From positions 1 to 40,409 of the forward strand of contig NZ_PEBS01000053.1 in NCBI RefSeq assembly GCF_002869965.1: a stretch of 40,409 bases of DNA, written 5' to 3'. The translations under genes and the position numbers were made by a program. Under the pieces are notes generated by a model. It saw only the letters and a list, made by a program, of their open reading frames with translations, had not been told where the DNA came from and searched no databases. Position 1 is the stretch's first letter, and each line of letters opens with the position of its first letter. This document shows, piece by piece, positions 6,988 through 15,189 of this stretch. Source of the DNA: Janthinobacterium sp. ROICE36 (GTDB lineage: Bacteria; Pseudomonadota; Gammaproteobacteria; Burkholderiales; Burkholderiaceae_D).

Positions 6988-7443
6988 ATGGCAATGATGA
7001 AGGAATTTAAAGAATTTGCAATGAAAGGCAACGTTGTCGACTTGGCGGTCGGTGTCATCATCGGCGGCGCCTTCGGCAAGATTGTCGATTCCCTGGTGCA
7101 AGACGTGATCATGCCACCCATCGGGCGCATTTTCGGCGGCCTTGATTTCGCCAATTACTATTTGCCTCTGAACGGCCAGGCCACGACGATGACCCTGGTG
7201 GAAGCGAAAAAGGCGGGCGCCGTGCTGGCCTACGGCAACTTCCTGACCATTTTGCTCAATTTTGTCATTCTTGCCTTCATCATCTTCCAGATGGTGCGCC
7301 TGATGAACAAGGCCCGCCGCAGCGAAGCGGCCTCGCCGGTCCCGACGCCGGACGCCGTCACGTCGGAAGACATCGTGTTGCTGCGTGAAATCCGCGACTC
7401 CCTGCAGCAGAACGCACGCAACAGCAACAATCTGGCAAAATAA
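6988..7443 (+). CDS. mscL: Large-conductance mechanosensitive channel MscL
   Basis: MscL is a pentameric inner-membrane channel that opens under membrane tension during osmotic downshock. The protein has 151 residues. The N-terminal amphipathic helix MKEFKEFAMKGN runs directly into the conserved pore helix DLAVGVIIGGAFGKIVDSLV. The second membrane helix is about residues 83-104 (GNFLTILLNFVILAFIIFQM). The C-terminal cytoplasmic bundle ends with a helix like LLREIRDSL. The start at 6988 has GAAGGAG 7 bases upstream and agrees with family length (about 136-150). A periplasmic loop of some 35 residues joins the helices. The DegS-like protease follows 41 bases later and may share its message. Confidence 0.96.
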   Translation: MAMMKEFKEFAMKGNVVDLAVGVIIGGAFGKIVDSLVQDVIMPPIGRIFGGLDFANYYLPLNGQATTMTLVEAKKAGAVLAYGNFLTILLNFVILAFIIFQMVRLMNKARRSEAASPVPTPDAVTSEDIVLLREIRDSLQQNARNSNNLAK

Positions 7444-7484
7444 GGCGTTCCGGCACCGGCCGGCTGACCTGGGCAGAGAACTCT

Positions 7485-8645
7485 ATGCGACGATTCTGGT
7501 TATTGTTTGCGCAAACCGTGACCATCGCGTTGGCGCTGTACTTTGTGTACGGCGCGCTGCGCCCGGCCAGCCGGGTACAGCAGCTGGGCTCTGCTGCAAA
7601 ACCGGTGCCCGTGGTGGAAACGGCATCGAGCAGCCTGTCGCCCGGTTCCTACCGCGACGCGGCGGCGCGCGCCATGCCCGCCGTTGTCAATATCCTCACC
7701 CTGCAAGTACCCAAGCGCGGCGCCCATCCGCTGGCGCGCGATCCCTTTTTTAAACGTTTCTTCGGCGACCGCGCCCCGGACGGCGAGGATGACGAGGACT
7801 TGAAAAACAGCCTCGGTTCGGGCGTCATCGTCAGCCATGAAGGCTATGTTCTCACCAACAACCATGTGGTGGAAGGCGCCGATGAAATCGAAGTCGTGCT
7901 CACCGACGGGCGCAAGGCGCCGGCCAAGGTAGTGGGCCTGGATCCGGAAACGGACCTGGCCGTGATCAAGATCGACCTCGACAAACTGCCCGTCATCGTG
8001 CTGGGCCAGTCGGAACTGGCACGCGTGGGCGACGTGGTGCTGGCCATCGGCAACCCGTTCGGCGTGGGCCAGACGGTGACCATGGGCATCATCTCCGCCT
8101 TGGGCCGCAACAATCTGCACATCAACAGCTTTGAAAACTTCATCCAGACGGATGCGGCCATCAACTTCGGCAACTCGGGCGGCGCCCTGGTCGATACGCG
8201 CGGCAACCTGATCGGCATCAATACGGCCATCTATTCGCAAAGCGGCGGCTCGGTCGGCATCGGCTTCGCCATACCCGTCTCGACGGCCAAGACGGTGATG
8301 GAAGCCATCATCAAGGATGGCCATGTGGTGCGCGGCTGGATCGGCGTGGAAACGCAGGACATCACGCCCGAGTTGGCGCAAAGCTTTGGTCTGCAGCGTA
8401 CCAGCGGCGCCATCATCGCCGGCGTGGTGCGCAACGGTCCGGCCGACAAGGCGGGCATCGTGCCCGGCGACATCCTGCTGACGGTGGATGGCAAGCCCGT
8501 CGGCGATACGACGGAAATGCTCAACCTGATCGCCCAACTGCCACCCGGCGGAAAAGCTAAAATGACGGTGCTGCGCAAGAATCGCGAAGCGGCGCTCGAC
8601 GTGATGGTGGGCAAGCGCCCTCTACCGAAAGAGCTTTCCAAATAG
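7485..8645 (+). CDS. Membrane-anchored trypsin-like serine protease (DegS/AlgW type)
   Basis: This is an HtrA-family periplasmic protease. The 386-residue protein starts with an uncleaved-looking membrane anchor at 5-24 (LLFAQTVTIALALYFVYGAL). The trypsin-like domain follows with catalytic His127 (TNNHVV), Asp157 (TDLAV) and Ser231 (GNSGG). A single PDZ domain spans about 285-375 (GWIGVETQDI, then NGPADKAGIVPGDILL). One PDZ domain plus an anchor is the DegS/AlgW layout, as opposed to DegP with two PDZ domains. By analogy it may sense misfolded outer-membrane proteins and cut an anti-sigma factor, but no rseA-like gene is nearby. The position close to petABC is commonly seen in betaproteobacteria. 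Confidence 0.9.
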   Translation: MRRFWLLFAQTVTIALALYFVYGALRPASRVQQLGSAAKPVPVVETASSSLSPGSYRDAAARAMPAVVNILTLQVPKRGAHPLARDPFFKRFFGDRAPDGEDDEDLKNSLGSGVIVSHEGYVLTNNHVVEGADEIEVVLTDGRKAPAKVVGLDPETDLAVIKIDLDKLPVIVLGQSELARVGDVVLAIGNPFGVGQTVTMGIISALGRNNLHINSFENFIQTDAAINFGNSGGALVDTRGNLIGINTAIYSQSGGSVGIGFAIPVSTAKTVMEAIIKDGHVVRGWIGVETQDITPELAQSFGLQRTSGAIIAGVVRNGPADKAGIVPGDILLTVDGKPVGDTTEMLNLIAQLPPGGKAKMTVLRKNREAALDVMVGKRPLPKELSK

Positions 8646-8666
8646 TTGCTGATCGGAATTTGACAC

Positions 8667-9359
8667 ATGCATGTGCGTGATTTGACCCAATTTTTACGTG
8701 AACTGAGCGAGAATAACAACCGTCCCTGGTTTGTCATGAACAAGCCCCGCTACGACATCCTGCGCGAGGAATTCCTCGCCCTGGTGACTAGCCTGATCGG
8801 TGAGCTGGGCAAGTTTGACCCGGCCGTGAAGTACTGCAATCCGAAGAAGGCCTTGTTCCGCATCAACCGCGACGTGCGTTTCGCGCACGACAAGAGCCCG
8901 TACAAGACGCGGTTTTCGGCCGCCATCGCGCCAAACGACATGCGCCGCCCCAGCAAGGCGGGCGGCCCCACGTATTATCTGCAGATCGATGGCCAGAGCA
9001 AGCTATTGTTCGGTGCCGGCGAATACATGCCGCCACCCGGCCGCCTGAAGGCGCTGCGCGAACACATGGTCAACGACGCGCCAGGTTTTTCCAAAGTACT
9101 GAAAAATAAGCGCTTGAAGGCGCGTTTCGGCAGCATCCAGAACGAGGGCAAGTTGCAGCGCCCGCCCAAGGGTTTCGAGGCGGACGCCGAACATATCGAA
9201 TTCATCAAGCTGAAGAGCTTTTTTGTCTGGAGCGAAGTGCCGCTGCCCGTGAACGAACCGGAAAAACTGCTGTCGACCCTGGCGCAAGGCTTGCAGGATG
9301 CGTGGCCGCTGGTCGAATGGATGCGCGGCGCGAAAGAGCCGGACGAAGTCCCCGAGTAA
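8667..9359 (+). CDS. DUF2461 (TIGR02453) family protein
   Basis: The protein has 230 residues with the features of the DUF2461 family: FLRELSENNNRPWFVMNKPR near the N-terminus, then ALFRINRDVRFAHDKSPYKT (about residues 69-88), and further on GPTYYLQID and MPPPGRLKALRE. No biochemical function is firmly established for this family. It looks cytoplasmic, with no signal peptide or membrane segment. It follows the DegS-like gene by 21 bases and precedes the cupin gene closely, so the three may be co-transcribed. Confidence 0.85.
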   Translation: MHVRDLTQFLRELSENNNRPWFVMNKPRYDILREEFLALVTSLIGELGKFDPAVKYCNPKKALFRINRDVRFAHDKSPYKTRFSAAIAPNDMRRPSKAGGPTYYLQIDGQSKLLFGAGEYMPPPGRLKALREHMVNDAPGFSKVLKNKRLKARFGSIQNEGKLQRPPKGFEADAEHIEFIKLKSFFVWSEVPLPVNEPEKLLSTLAQGLQDAWPLVEWMRGAKEPDEVPE

Positions 9360-9377
9360 TTGCTGAAGGAGCACATG

Positions 9378-9719
9378 ATGGCACTGGAGCACGCAAGTTC
9401 AGGACAGGTGATCGAGGTGCTGCGCAGGGACGGTGACGACCTGTCGCAGTTTTCCGCCATCGCGCTGGCCAAGACGGAGGAGCTGGAATTGATCCGCATG
9501 TGCATGCCCAAGGGCAAGACCATGCCCGAGCATCATGTCCCCGGTGAAATCACCTTGCTGTGCCTGCAAGGGCAGGTGGCGGTGGATGCGCATGGCAAGG
9601 AGCACCTGCTGGGGCCGGGGCAGATGCTGTACTTGCACGGCGGCCAGGCGCATGCGCTGGCCGCGCGCGAAGACAGTCTGGTGCTGCTGACGATATTGAT
9701 GGTCAAGGTGGGGCGCTAA
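9378..9719 (+). CDS. Small cupin-domain protein
   Basis: This is a 113-residue single cupin barrel. Motif 1 appears as MPEHHVPGEITLLCLQGQV, with two histidines and a glutamate able to bind a metal. Motif 2 appears as LGPGQMLYLHGGQAHAL, with a further histidine. The substrate is unknown; small cupins of this size serve as isomerases, dioxygenases or binding proteins. The start is one of two ATGs at 9375 and 9378. The ribosome binding site AAGGAG at 9366-9371 is better spaced for 9378. The gene begins about 18 bases after the DUF2461 stop and ends facing gpsA. Confidence 0.85.
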   Translation: MALEHASSGQVIEVLRRDGDDLSQFSAIALAKTEELELIRMCMPKGKTMPEHHVPGEITLLCLQGQVAVDAHGKEHLLGPGQMLYLHGGQAHALAAREDSLVLLTILMVKVGR

Positions 9720-9732
9720 TTCCCCTAGCGAT

Positions 9733-10779
9733 TCAGGCCGCCTCAGCGCGCGGATCGCGCGACAGCAGTTGCTGCACCATCAGGTGCGGCAAATCGCCAT
9801 CGAACAACACGCCGGCTACCGCGTTGGTGATCGGCATGTCGACGCCCATGCGGCGCGCCAGTTCGCGCACGGCATTGGCGCAGGGCACGCCTTCGGCCAC
9901 GTGACCGAGTTCGGCCACGATGGTGGCCAGCGCCTTGCCTTGCGCCAGGCCCAGGCCGACCCGGCGGTTGCGCGACAGGTCGCCCGTGCAGGTCAAAATC
10001 AAATCACCCATGCCCGTCAAGCCCATGAATGTTTCCGTCTGGCCACCCAGGGCCGTGCCCAGGCGCGTGATTTCCGCCAGGCCGCGCGTGATCAGTGCGG
10101 CGCGCGCATTCAAGCCCAGGCCCAGGCCGTCGGCCACGCCGGTGGCAATCGCCAGCACGTTCTTGACGGCGCCGCCCACTTCCACGCCCACCAGGTCTTC
10201 GCTGGCATACACGCGGATGGTGCCGCCATGCAAGGCCGAGACGACGGCGCCGCGCAAGGCGACACTGTGCGAAGCGATGGTCAGCGCGCACGGCAAGCCG
10301 CGTGCCACTTCCTGCGCGAACGAGGGCCCGGACAGGGCGCCGCCGGGGATGTTGTCGCCCAGCACTTTCTGCACGATCTGGTGCGGCAGCAGGCCCGTGC
10401 CGCCTTCAAAGCCCTTGCATAGCCACACCAGCTTGCCGATGGCCTTGTCTTTCAATTGCAGCAGCAGGGGCCGCAAGCCGGCCACGGGACAGGCGGCGAT
10501 CAAGAGGCCCTGTTCGCCACCGGCGTGCGCCACGGCGGCGTCGAAATCGGCGCTTATGCGCAATTGCGGCGGCAAAGGGAAGCCCGGTAAATAGCTGTTT
10601 TCGCCGCTGGCGGCCATGGCGGCCATGGCGTCGCCGTTGCGGCCCCACAGCAGCACGTCGTGGCGGCCTGCCAGGGCCATGGCCACAGCCGTGCCCCAGG
10701 CGCCGGCGCCCAGCACGGTAATGCGGCGTGGGGCAGCTGTGGTGCTGGTATCGGGAGTGTTTTCAGGGGAAACTTGCAT
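9733..10779 (-). CDS. gpsA: Glycerol-3-phosphate dehydrogenase [NAD(P)+]
   Basis: GpsA reduces dihydroxyacetone phosphate to sn-glycerol 3-phosphate, the backbone for phospholipid synthesis. It has 348 residues. The dinucleotide-binding loop GAGAWG is at 24-29, CKGFE at 121-125, and the catalytic-lysine segment VGGAVKNVLA has Lys206. The C-terminal helical domain with GLTGMGDLILTC is intact. An N-terminal tail of about 17 residues (rich in Thr, Ser and Pro) precedes the Rossmann fold and is slightly longer than in enterobacteria. The gene lies 77 bases downstream of the SH3b gene and in the same direction as secB and grxC. Confidence 0.96.
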   Translation of the reverse strand: MQVSPENTPDTSTTAAPRRITVLGAGAWGTAVAMALAGRHDVLLWGRNGDAMAAMAASGENSYLPGFPLPPQLRISADFDAAVAHAGGEQGLLIAACPVAGLRPLLLQLKDKAIGKLVWLCKGFEGGTGLLPHQIVQKVLGDNIPGGALSGPSFAQEVARGLPCALTIASHSVALRGAVVSALHGGTIRVYASEDLVGVEVGGAVKNVLAIATGVADGLGLGLNARAALITRGLAEITRLGTALGGQTETFMGLTGMGDLILTCTGDLSRNRRVGLGLAQGKALATIVAELGHVAEGVPCANAVRELARRMGVDMPITNAVAGVLFDGDLPHLMVQQLLSRDPRAEAA

Positions 10780-10856
10780 GCAACCTCAGTCTGGCAGGGG
10801 GAAGGGCACGGCGCGGCTGGCCGTTGCCCGGATGAATCTGGCGGTGCTTACGATGC

Positions 10857-11318
10857 TTACAGGCCCCACACTTCGCTGGTCTTGACGTAGCCGCTCTGGC
10901 CGTCCTTGTGGCGCACCTTGACCCAGCCGGAGCTGGCTTGCTCGCTCATTTCCAGCAGCACGCCCTTGTCGACGAGGATGATGGGCGAGGCGGTATCGTC
11001 GGGGCTGGCGCGAACCTTGAGGTTCGCGGCGCGCGCCACGACGTTGCGCTTGGCCGACAGGCCTTTGGCTTCGGTCCAGGCCATTTCGCCGCTGGCGTCG
11101 CGCACCTTGACCCATTCGCCGTAGCTGAGCACGACTTCCAGCGGCATGCCGCGTGGCGCCACGTACAGCTTGCCGCCCTTGGCGGATGGCGCGTCGTACA
11201 GGATCACGGGGCTTGCTCCCACCGTTTTGAAATCGACGGCGTGGCTGGCGGCGGAGGCCAGCAGCAGCACGGCGCCGGCTATCCAGCGGAACTTGCTCAA
11301 GAGCGCACTTTTCAACAT
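10857..11318 (-). CDS. Exported protein with two SH3b-like repeats
   Basis: The protein has 153 residues. A signal peptide at about 1-27 (WIAGAVLLLASAASHA) precedes two bacterial SH3-like segments: about 30-90 (LYDAPSAKGGKLYVAPRGMP, EWVKVRDASGEMAW) and about 93-153 (NLKVRASPDDTASPIIL, GWVKVRHKDGQSGYVK). Such repeats usually bind peptidoglycan or other cell-wall partners, so a periplasmic envelope role is likely. No catalytic residues are visible. It sits between secB and gpsA, which are adjacent in enterobacteria, so it appears to be a lineage-specific insertion. A hairpin separates it from secB. Confidence 0.85.
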   Translation of the reverse strand: MLKSALLSKFRWIAGAVLLLASAASHAVDFKTVGASPVILYDAPSAKGGKLYVAPRGMPLEVVLSYGEWVKVRDASGEMAWTEAKGLSAKRNVVARAANLKVRASPDDTASPIILVDKGVLLEMSEQASSGWVKVRHKDGQSGYVKTSEVWGL

Positions 11319-11341
11319 GATATTTTTTGAACCTTAACGAA

Positions 11342-11364
11342 ACACGGCGGCCAGGCCGCCGTGT
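11342..11364 (-). terminator. Hairpin downstream of secB
   Basis: ACACGGCGG and CCGCCGTGT pair perfectly around a short CC-A-GG centre. On the minus strand it is followed by TTCGTT, a weak T-run. It lies between the secB stop and the SH3b gene start, and probably acts as a terminator or attenuator. Confidence 0.55.
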
Positions 11365-11402
11365 CAGGCCAACCTTGACGGCTGGCGGGGTCTTGCAAGA
11401 GC

Positions 11403-11876
11403 TTAGTGCGTTTCGCTGGCTGCTGGCGCTGCGGCAGCAGCGTCAGCAATAGCTTGCAGACGTTGTTGGTAGAACACTTCGAAGTTGATCTCGGCCAGGT
11501 GCACTGGCGGGAAGCCGGCACGGGTGATCACGTCGGCGATGTTGGCGCGCAGGTAAGGGTAGATGATGTTCGGGCAGCCGATTCCCAGCAGCGGATCGAG
11601 TTGATCGGCAGGAATGTTGCGTGCTTCGAAGATACCAGCTTGCTTGCCTTCGACCAGGAAAGCGACTTTATCGCCGACTTTGGCGGTCACGGTGATGGTC
11701 ACGGTGGCTTCAAAGATGCCGTCGGCCAGAGGCGCAGCGCCCACGTCCAAAGCTACTTCGATCGCTGGTGCTTCTTGTTCCAGGAAAATAGCTGGGGAAT
11801 TTGGTTGTTCGAGCGACATGTCTTTCAGGTAGACGCGTTGGATTTGGAAGACTGGTTGCAGATTTTCGTCAGACAT
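11403..11876 (-). CDS. secB: Protein-export chaperone SecB
   Basis: SecB is a tetrameric cytosolic chaperone that keeps preproteins unfolded and delivers them to SecA. It has 157 residues. Family landmarks are QIQRVYLKDMSLEQPNSP near the start, then LGIGCPNIIYPYLRANIADV (about 99-118) and GFPPVHLAEINFEVFYQQR (about 122-140). The C-terminal tail is alanine-rich and flexible. The start at 11876 was chosen over the longer frame to 11912 because it begins at the conserved MSDE. It follows grxC in the same direction with a 160-base gap. Confidence 0.97.
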   Translation of the reverse strand: MSDENLQPVFQIQRVYLKDMSLEQPNSPAIFLEQEAPAIEVALDVGAAPLADGIFEATVTITVTAKVGDKVAFLVEGKQAGIFEARNIPADQLDPLLGIGCPNIIYPYLRANIADVITRAGFPPVHLAEINFEVFYQQRLQAIADAAAAAPAASETH

Positions 11877-12036
11877 GGAACGCTTTCGTTGTAGAGGACA
11901 AGAACGGCACACCGTTCAAATATGGTGCTTGCGGTATGTAAACCGTGCCGGGTAGGCACGGCCAGATCAGGTGCGAGGGCAATTGTATCAAAACAATACG
12001 ACAAAAAACCAAGCAATTTCTCGAACCCGCTTTATA

Positions 12037-12303
12037 TCAGGCTGCCGTCCCATTTAACAAGGGGTCCAGCTTGCCGGCTTGATCGAGCGCATACAAATCG
12101 TCGAATCCGCCCACGTGGGTGTCGCCCACATAGATTTGCGGCACCGTGCGGCGGCCCGTGCGTTCCATCATCTTGATGCGCTCTTCCGGGTCGAGGTCGA
12201 CGCGGATCTTTTGCACGCTCACGCCCTTGGCTTCCAACAGGCGTTCGGCGCGCACGCAATACGGGCACACGGCGGTGCTATACACAATTACTGGGACACT
12301 CAT
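12037..12303 (-). CDS. grxC: Glutaredoxin 3
   Basis: This is a small cytoplasmic thiol-disulfide oxidoreductase reduced by glutathione. It has 88 residues. The dithiol active site CPYC is at 13-16, followed by the glutathione-binding TVPQIYVG and the GGFDDLYAL segment, all in the usual order. It lies between the membrane rhodanese and secB, matching the enterobacterial yibN-grxC-secB order. The rhodanese stop is 31 bases upstream, so the two are probably co-transcribed. Confidence 0.95.
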   Translation of the reverse strand: MSVPVIVYSTAVCPYCVRAERLLEAKGVSVQKIRVDLDPEERIKMMERTGRRTVPQIYVGDTHVGGFDDLYALDQAGKLDPLLNGTAA

Positions 12304-12334
12304 GATGACTCCTTATGTTAATGCTGGCGCAGGC

Positions 12335-12751
12335 TTACTTGGCCAGCGACAAGGTTTTCAATGGCAAACCTTGCTTTTTCCATTCGTCGAGGCCGCCTTC
12401 CAGGCTCGTTGCCTCGGCGAAACCGGCTTTGCCCAGCAGGCCGACGGCCGTTGCCGAACGCGAACCTTTCTGGCAAACCACTACAATGGGGCGCGTTTTG
12501 AATTTTTCCAGCTCGCCCAGGCGTTTTGCCAGTTCCGGCAGCGGCATGTTTTTCGCGTCAGGCAAGTGGCCCGTGGCGAATTCTTCCGCGCTGCGCACGT
12601 CGATGATGATGGTCTTGCCTCGGTTGATCAGTTGCGTGACTTCCAGCACGGTCGCGCGTTTGCCGCGCATCGACAGCAGTGGCCAGAGGAGGGCGCCGCC
12701 GGAAATAATGACGATGGCAAACAGAAAAATGTGGTCGATAATGAATTTCAC
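12335..12751 (-). CDS. Membrane-anchored rhodanese-domain protein (YibN type)
   Basis: The protein has 138 residues. One N-terminal membrane helix (about 5-26, IDHIFLFAIVIISGGALLWP) is followed by a rhodanese domain (about 34-133). The loop CQKGSRS at 93-99 carries the persulfide cysteine Cys93, so sulfurtransferase activity is plausible. The conserved DVRSAEEF...GHLPDAKN segment is present. The physiological sulfur acceptor is unknown. The context with grxC and secB is the same as that of YibN in enterobacteria, which supports the assignment. Its promoter lies in the 106-base divergent gap to gpmA. Confidence 0.9.
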   Translation of the reverse strand: MKFIIDHIFLFAIVIISGGALLWPLLSMRGKRATVLEVTQLINRGKTIIIDVRSAEEFATGHLPDAKNMPLPELAKRLGELEKFKTRPIVVVCQKGSRSATAVGLLGKAGFAEATSLEGGLDEWKKQGLPLKTLSLAK

Positions 12752-12857
12752 GTAGGGTCCAATGGTTTAAGTCAATCCGCGCATTATAAAATAGAAGCTG
12801 GACGAGGTCTTTTTACGTTTTGCTTTTTTGATTTGAACCCCTTGAGAAGATAGAACT

Positions 12858-13604
12858 ATGTACAAAATCGTTTTCATGCGTCACGGCGAGTCCACCTGGA
12901 ACCTCGATAACCGCTTCACCGGCTGGACCGACGTCGATCTGACGGAAAAGGGCGTCAACGAAGCCAAGGCCGCCGGCCAGATCCTCAAGCAGGAAGGGTT
13001 TACGTTCGACGTAGCTTACACTTCGGTCTTGAAGCGCGCCATCCGTACCCTGTGGCTGGCGCTCGACGAGATGGACATGATGTATTTGCCAATCAAGAAT
13101 GACTGGCGTTTGAACGAACGCCACTATGGCGCCCTGCAAGGCCTGGACAAGGGCGAGACGGCCGCCAAGTATGGCGACGAGCAAGTACTGGTATGGCGCC
13201 GCAGCTATGACACGCCGCCGCCGCCGCTGGAAGCTGACGATGACCGCGCCTCGTTCAACGATCCGCGCTATGCCGGCTTGCCGAAGGCCTCGATTCCCCT
13301 GACGGAATGCCTGAAAGACACCGTGGCGCGCGTGATGCCGTCTTGGGACGAAGAAATCGCCCCGGCCATCCGCGCCGGCAAGAAAATCATCATTTCGGCC
13401 CACGGCAACAGCCTGCGCGCGCTGATCAAGATGCTGGACGGCATCAGCGACAGCGACATCGTGGGCCTGAACATTCCGAACGGCCAGCCGCTCGTGTATG
13501 AACTGGACGCCGACCTGAAACCGATCCGTCACTACTACCTGGGCGACCCGGCAGCGATTGCGGCAGCGCAAGCGGCCGTGGCGAACCAAGGGAAGGCCAA
13601 GTAA
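12858..13604 (+). CDS. gpmA: 2,3-bisphosphoglycerate-dependent phosphoglycerate mutase
   Basis: GpmA interconverts 3- and 2-phosphoglycerate in glycolysis and gluconeogenesis through a phosphohistidine. It has 248 residues. The phosphohistidine motif MRHGES places His9 at the active site. NERHYGALQGLDKGE holds the catalytic Glu87, and SAHGNSLRAL holds His182. Length and motif order are standard for the dPGM type. The start at 12858 follows GAGAAG at about 12843-12848. In enterobacteria the cofactor-independent enzyme GpmM sits next to envC; here the cofactor-dependent enzyme occupies that place. Confidence 0.97.
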   Translation: MYKIVFMRHGESTWNLDNRFTGWTDVDLTEKGVNEAKAAGQILKQEGFTFDVAYTSVLKRAIRTLWLALDEMDMMYLPIKNDWRLNERHYGALQGLDKGETAAKYGDEQVLVWRRSYDTPPPPLEADDDRASFNDPRYAGLPKASIPLTECLKDTVARVMPSWDEEIAPAIRAGKKIIISAHGNSLRALIKMLDGISDSDIVGLNIPNGQPLVYELDADLKPIRHYYLGDPAAIAAAQAAVANQGKAK

Positions 13605-13605
13605 C

Positions 13606-15141
13606 TTGTTGTCTTTCTTCCGCGGCACAGCGATCGCCCCCTCTGCTGAACGACCCCTGCCGGCGTGGCGCGCCGGTGCCATGCTGTGCGCAGCGCTGCT
13701 GTTGTCGAGCGGCGCCGTACAGGGTGCCAAGCCCACCGAACGCAGCAAGCAGAAAGTGGCCGCGGAAGCACAACGTGCTGGATTGCAACAAAAGCTGACG
13801 GCGCTCAAGCGCGACATCAGCCGCACGGAAAGCGCCAAGGATGACGCGGCCGATACCCTGGCCGAGTCGGAAGAGGCCATTTCCAACGCCAACCGCGCCT
13901 TGCGCGACCTGGCGCAGGAGCAAAGCGCGACGGGCGTGAAACTCAATGTGCTGGGGCAGGAGCACCAGCAACTGACGGCCACCGTCGAGAAACAAAAAGC
14001 GCAGCTGTCCAAATTGCTGCGTAAACAATATGTCGCCGGCAACGAAGACCGCATCAAGCTGCTCTTGTCGGGCGACAATCCGAACCGCATCAACCGCGAT
14101 TTGCAACTGATGGCCTATGTGTCGCAGGCGCAGGCACGCTTGCTGGAAGCCTTGCGCGTCAACTTGCTGGCGGTGGAGAAAAATCAGGCGGATGTGCAGA
14201 ACGCCAAGGATGAACTGGAAGAAATCGCGCAGGAAGAGCGCGACCAGAAGGCCCTGCTGGTGCAGGAAAAGGCGCGCCGCGCCGCCTTGCTGACGAGCTT
14301 GTCGCAACGCCTGGTGGCGCAGCGCAAGGAAGTGGGCAATGTCGAGCGCGACGAGCAGCGCATGGGCAACCTGGTCGGCAAGCTGGCGAAACTGATCGAA
14401 GAGCAGGCCGCCGCCGCTGCGGCCGAAAAGAAACGCCAGCAATTGCTGGCCGAGCAGCGCGCCGCCGCCAAAGCGGCCGCCGACGCCAAGATTGCGGCGG
14501 AAAAACGCGAACGCCTGCTGGCCGCGCGCGCCAAGGCCGCCCAGGCGCAGGCCGAACGCGAGCGCATTGCGAAAGAGCAACAAAACAAGTCGGGCAAGAT
14601 CAAGCCGCAGACGCCGCCACCGCCGCCTGTGAAACTGGAACCGATCGATGACGACGAGCCGCCGCAAGTGGCCAAGGTGGCGACCAAGCCCGAGCCGAAG
14701 GAACCTGAGCCGGAACGCCCGAGCCTGGGCCCGGCCGCGCCGGCCGGCGCCTTTGCCAGCATGAAAGGGCAGTTGCGCTCGCCCGTGGCGGGCAAGATCG
14801 CCGCCCGCTTCGGCAGTAAGCGCGGTGACGGCCCCAGCTGGAAGGGCGTGTTCATCCGCACGGGCGAAGGCAGCGAGGTCCACGCCATCGCCGGCGGCCG
14901 CGTGGTATTTTCCGACTGGCTGCGCGGTTTCGGCAATTTGATCATCGTCGACCATGGCGGCCAGTACATGAGTATTTATGGCAATAACCAATCCTTGCTG
15001 AAACGCGTGGGCGATGCCGTCAAGGGCGGCGACGCCATTGCCAGCGCGGGCAACAGCGGCGGCAACGAGGAATCAGGGCTATACTTTGAATTGCGCCATC
15101 AGGGCCGCGCCTTCGACCCCGCCACCTGGGTGAAGTTTTAA
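13606..15141 (+). CDS. EnvC-like murein hydrolase activator
   Basis: EnvC-type proteins are periplasmic coiled-coil factors that switch on amidases splitting septal peptidoglycan at cell division. The protein has about 511 residues. A signal region (AMLCAALLLSSGAVQGA) precedes a long coiled coil (about 50-270). An Ala/Lys/Glu-rich stretch and a Pro/Glu-rich linker follow, then a C-terminal LytM (M23) domain. In that domain the zinc-ligand positions are replaced: GVFIRTG stands where HxxxD would be, and LYFELR where HxH would be, as in EnvC, so it should be an activator and not itself a hydrolase. The TTG at 13606 (or 13609) comes directly after the gpmA stop and has GGGAAGG upstream. An ATG at 13558 would overlap gpmA and bury the signal peptide. 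Confidence 0.85.
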   Translation: MLSFFRGTAIAPSAERPLPAWRAGAMLCAALLLSSGAVQGAKPTERSKQKVAAEAQRAGLQQKLTALKRDISRTESAKDDAADTLAESEEAISNANRALRDLAQEQSATGVKLNVLGQEHQQLTATVEKQKAQLSKLLRKQYVAGNEDRIKLLLSGDNPNRINRDLQLMAYVSQAQARLLEALRVNLLAVEKNQADVQNAKDELEEIAQEERDQKALLVQEKARRAALLTSLSQRLVAQRKEVGNVERDEQRMGNLVGKLAKLIEEQAAAAAAEKKRQQLLAEQRAAAKAAADAKIAAEKRERLLAARAKAAQAQAERERIAKEQQNKSGKIKPQTPPPPPVKLEPIDDDEPPQVAKVATKPEPKEPEPERPSLGPAAPAGAFASMKGQLRSPVAGKIAARFGSKRGDGPSWKGVFIRTGEGSEVHAIAGGRVVFSDWLRGFGNLIIVDHGGQYMSIYGNNQSLLKRVGDAVKGGDAIASAGNSGGNEESGLYFELRHQGRAFDPATWVKF

Positions 15142-15189
15142 GTTCCCCACCATTGCTGCGGCAGCGAATTTGTAGATTGCGAAGAATAC

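Noticed and set aside
14598..14740. Pro/Glu repeats in the EnvC-like gene as a possible repeat element
   Set aside because: They are an in-frame linker within one protein, not a DNA repeat.
13444..14991. 515-codon open frame antisense to the EnvC-like gene, with a further one at 12813-14093
   Set aside because: Low-complexity Arg/Leu/Gln product caused by the coiled-coil codons on the other strand.
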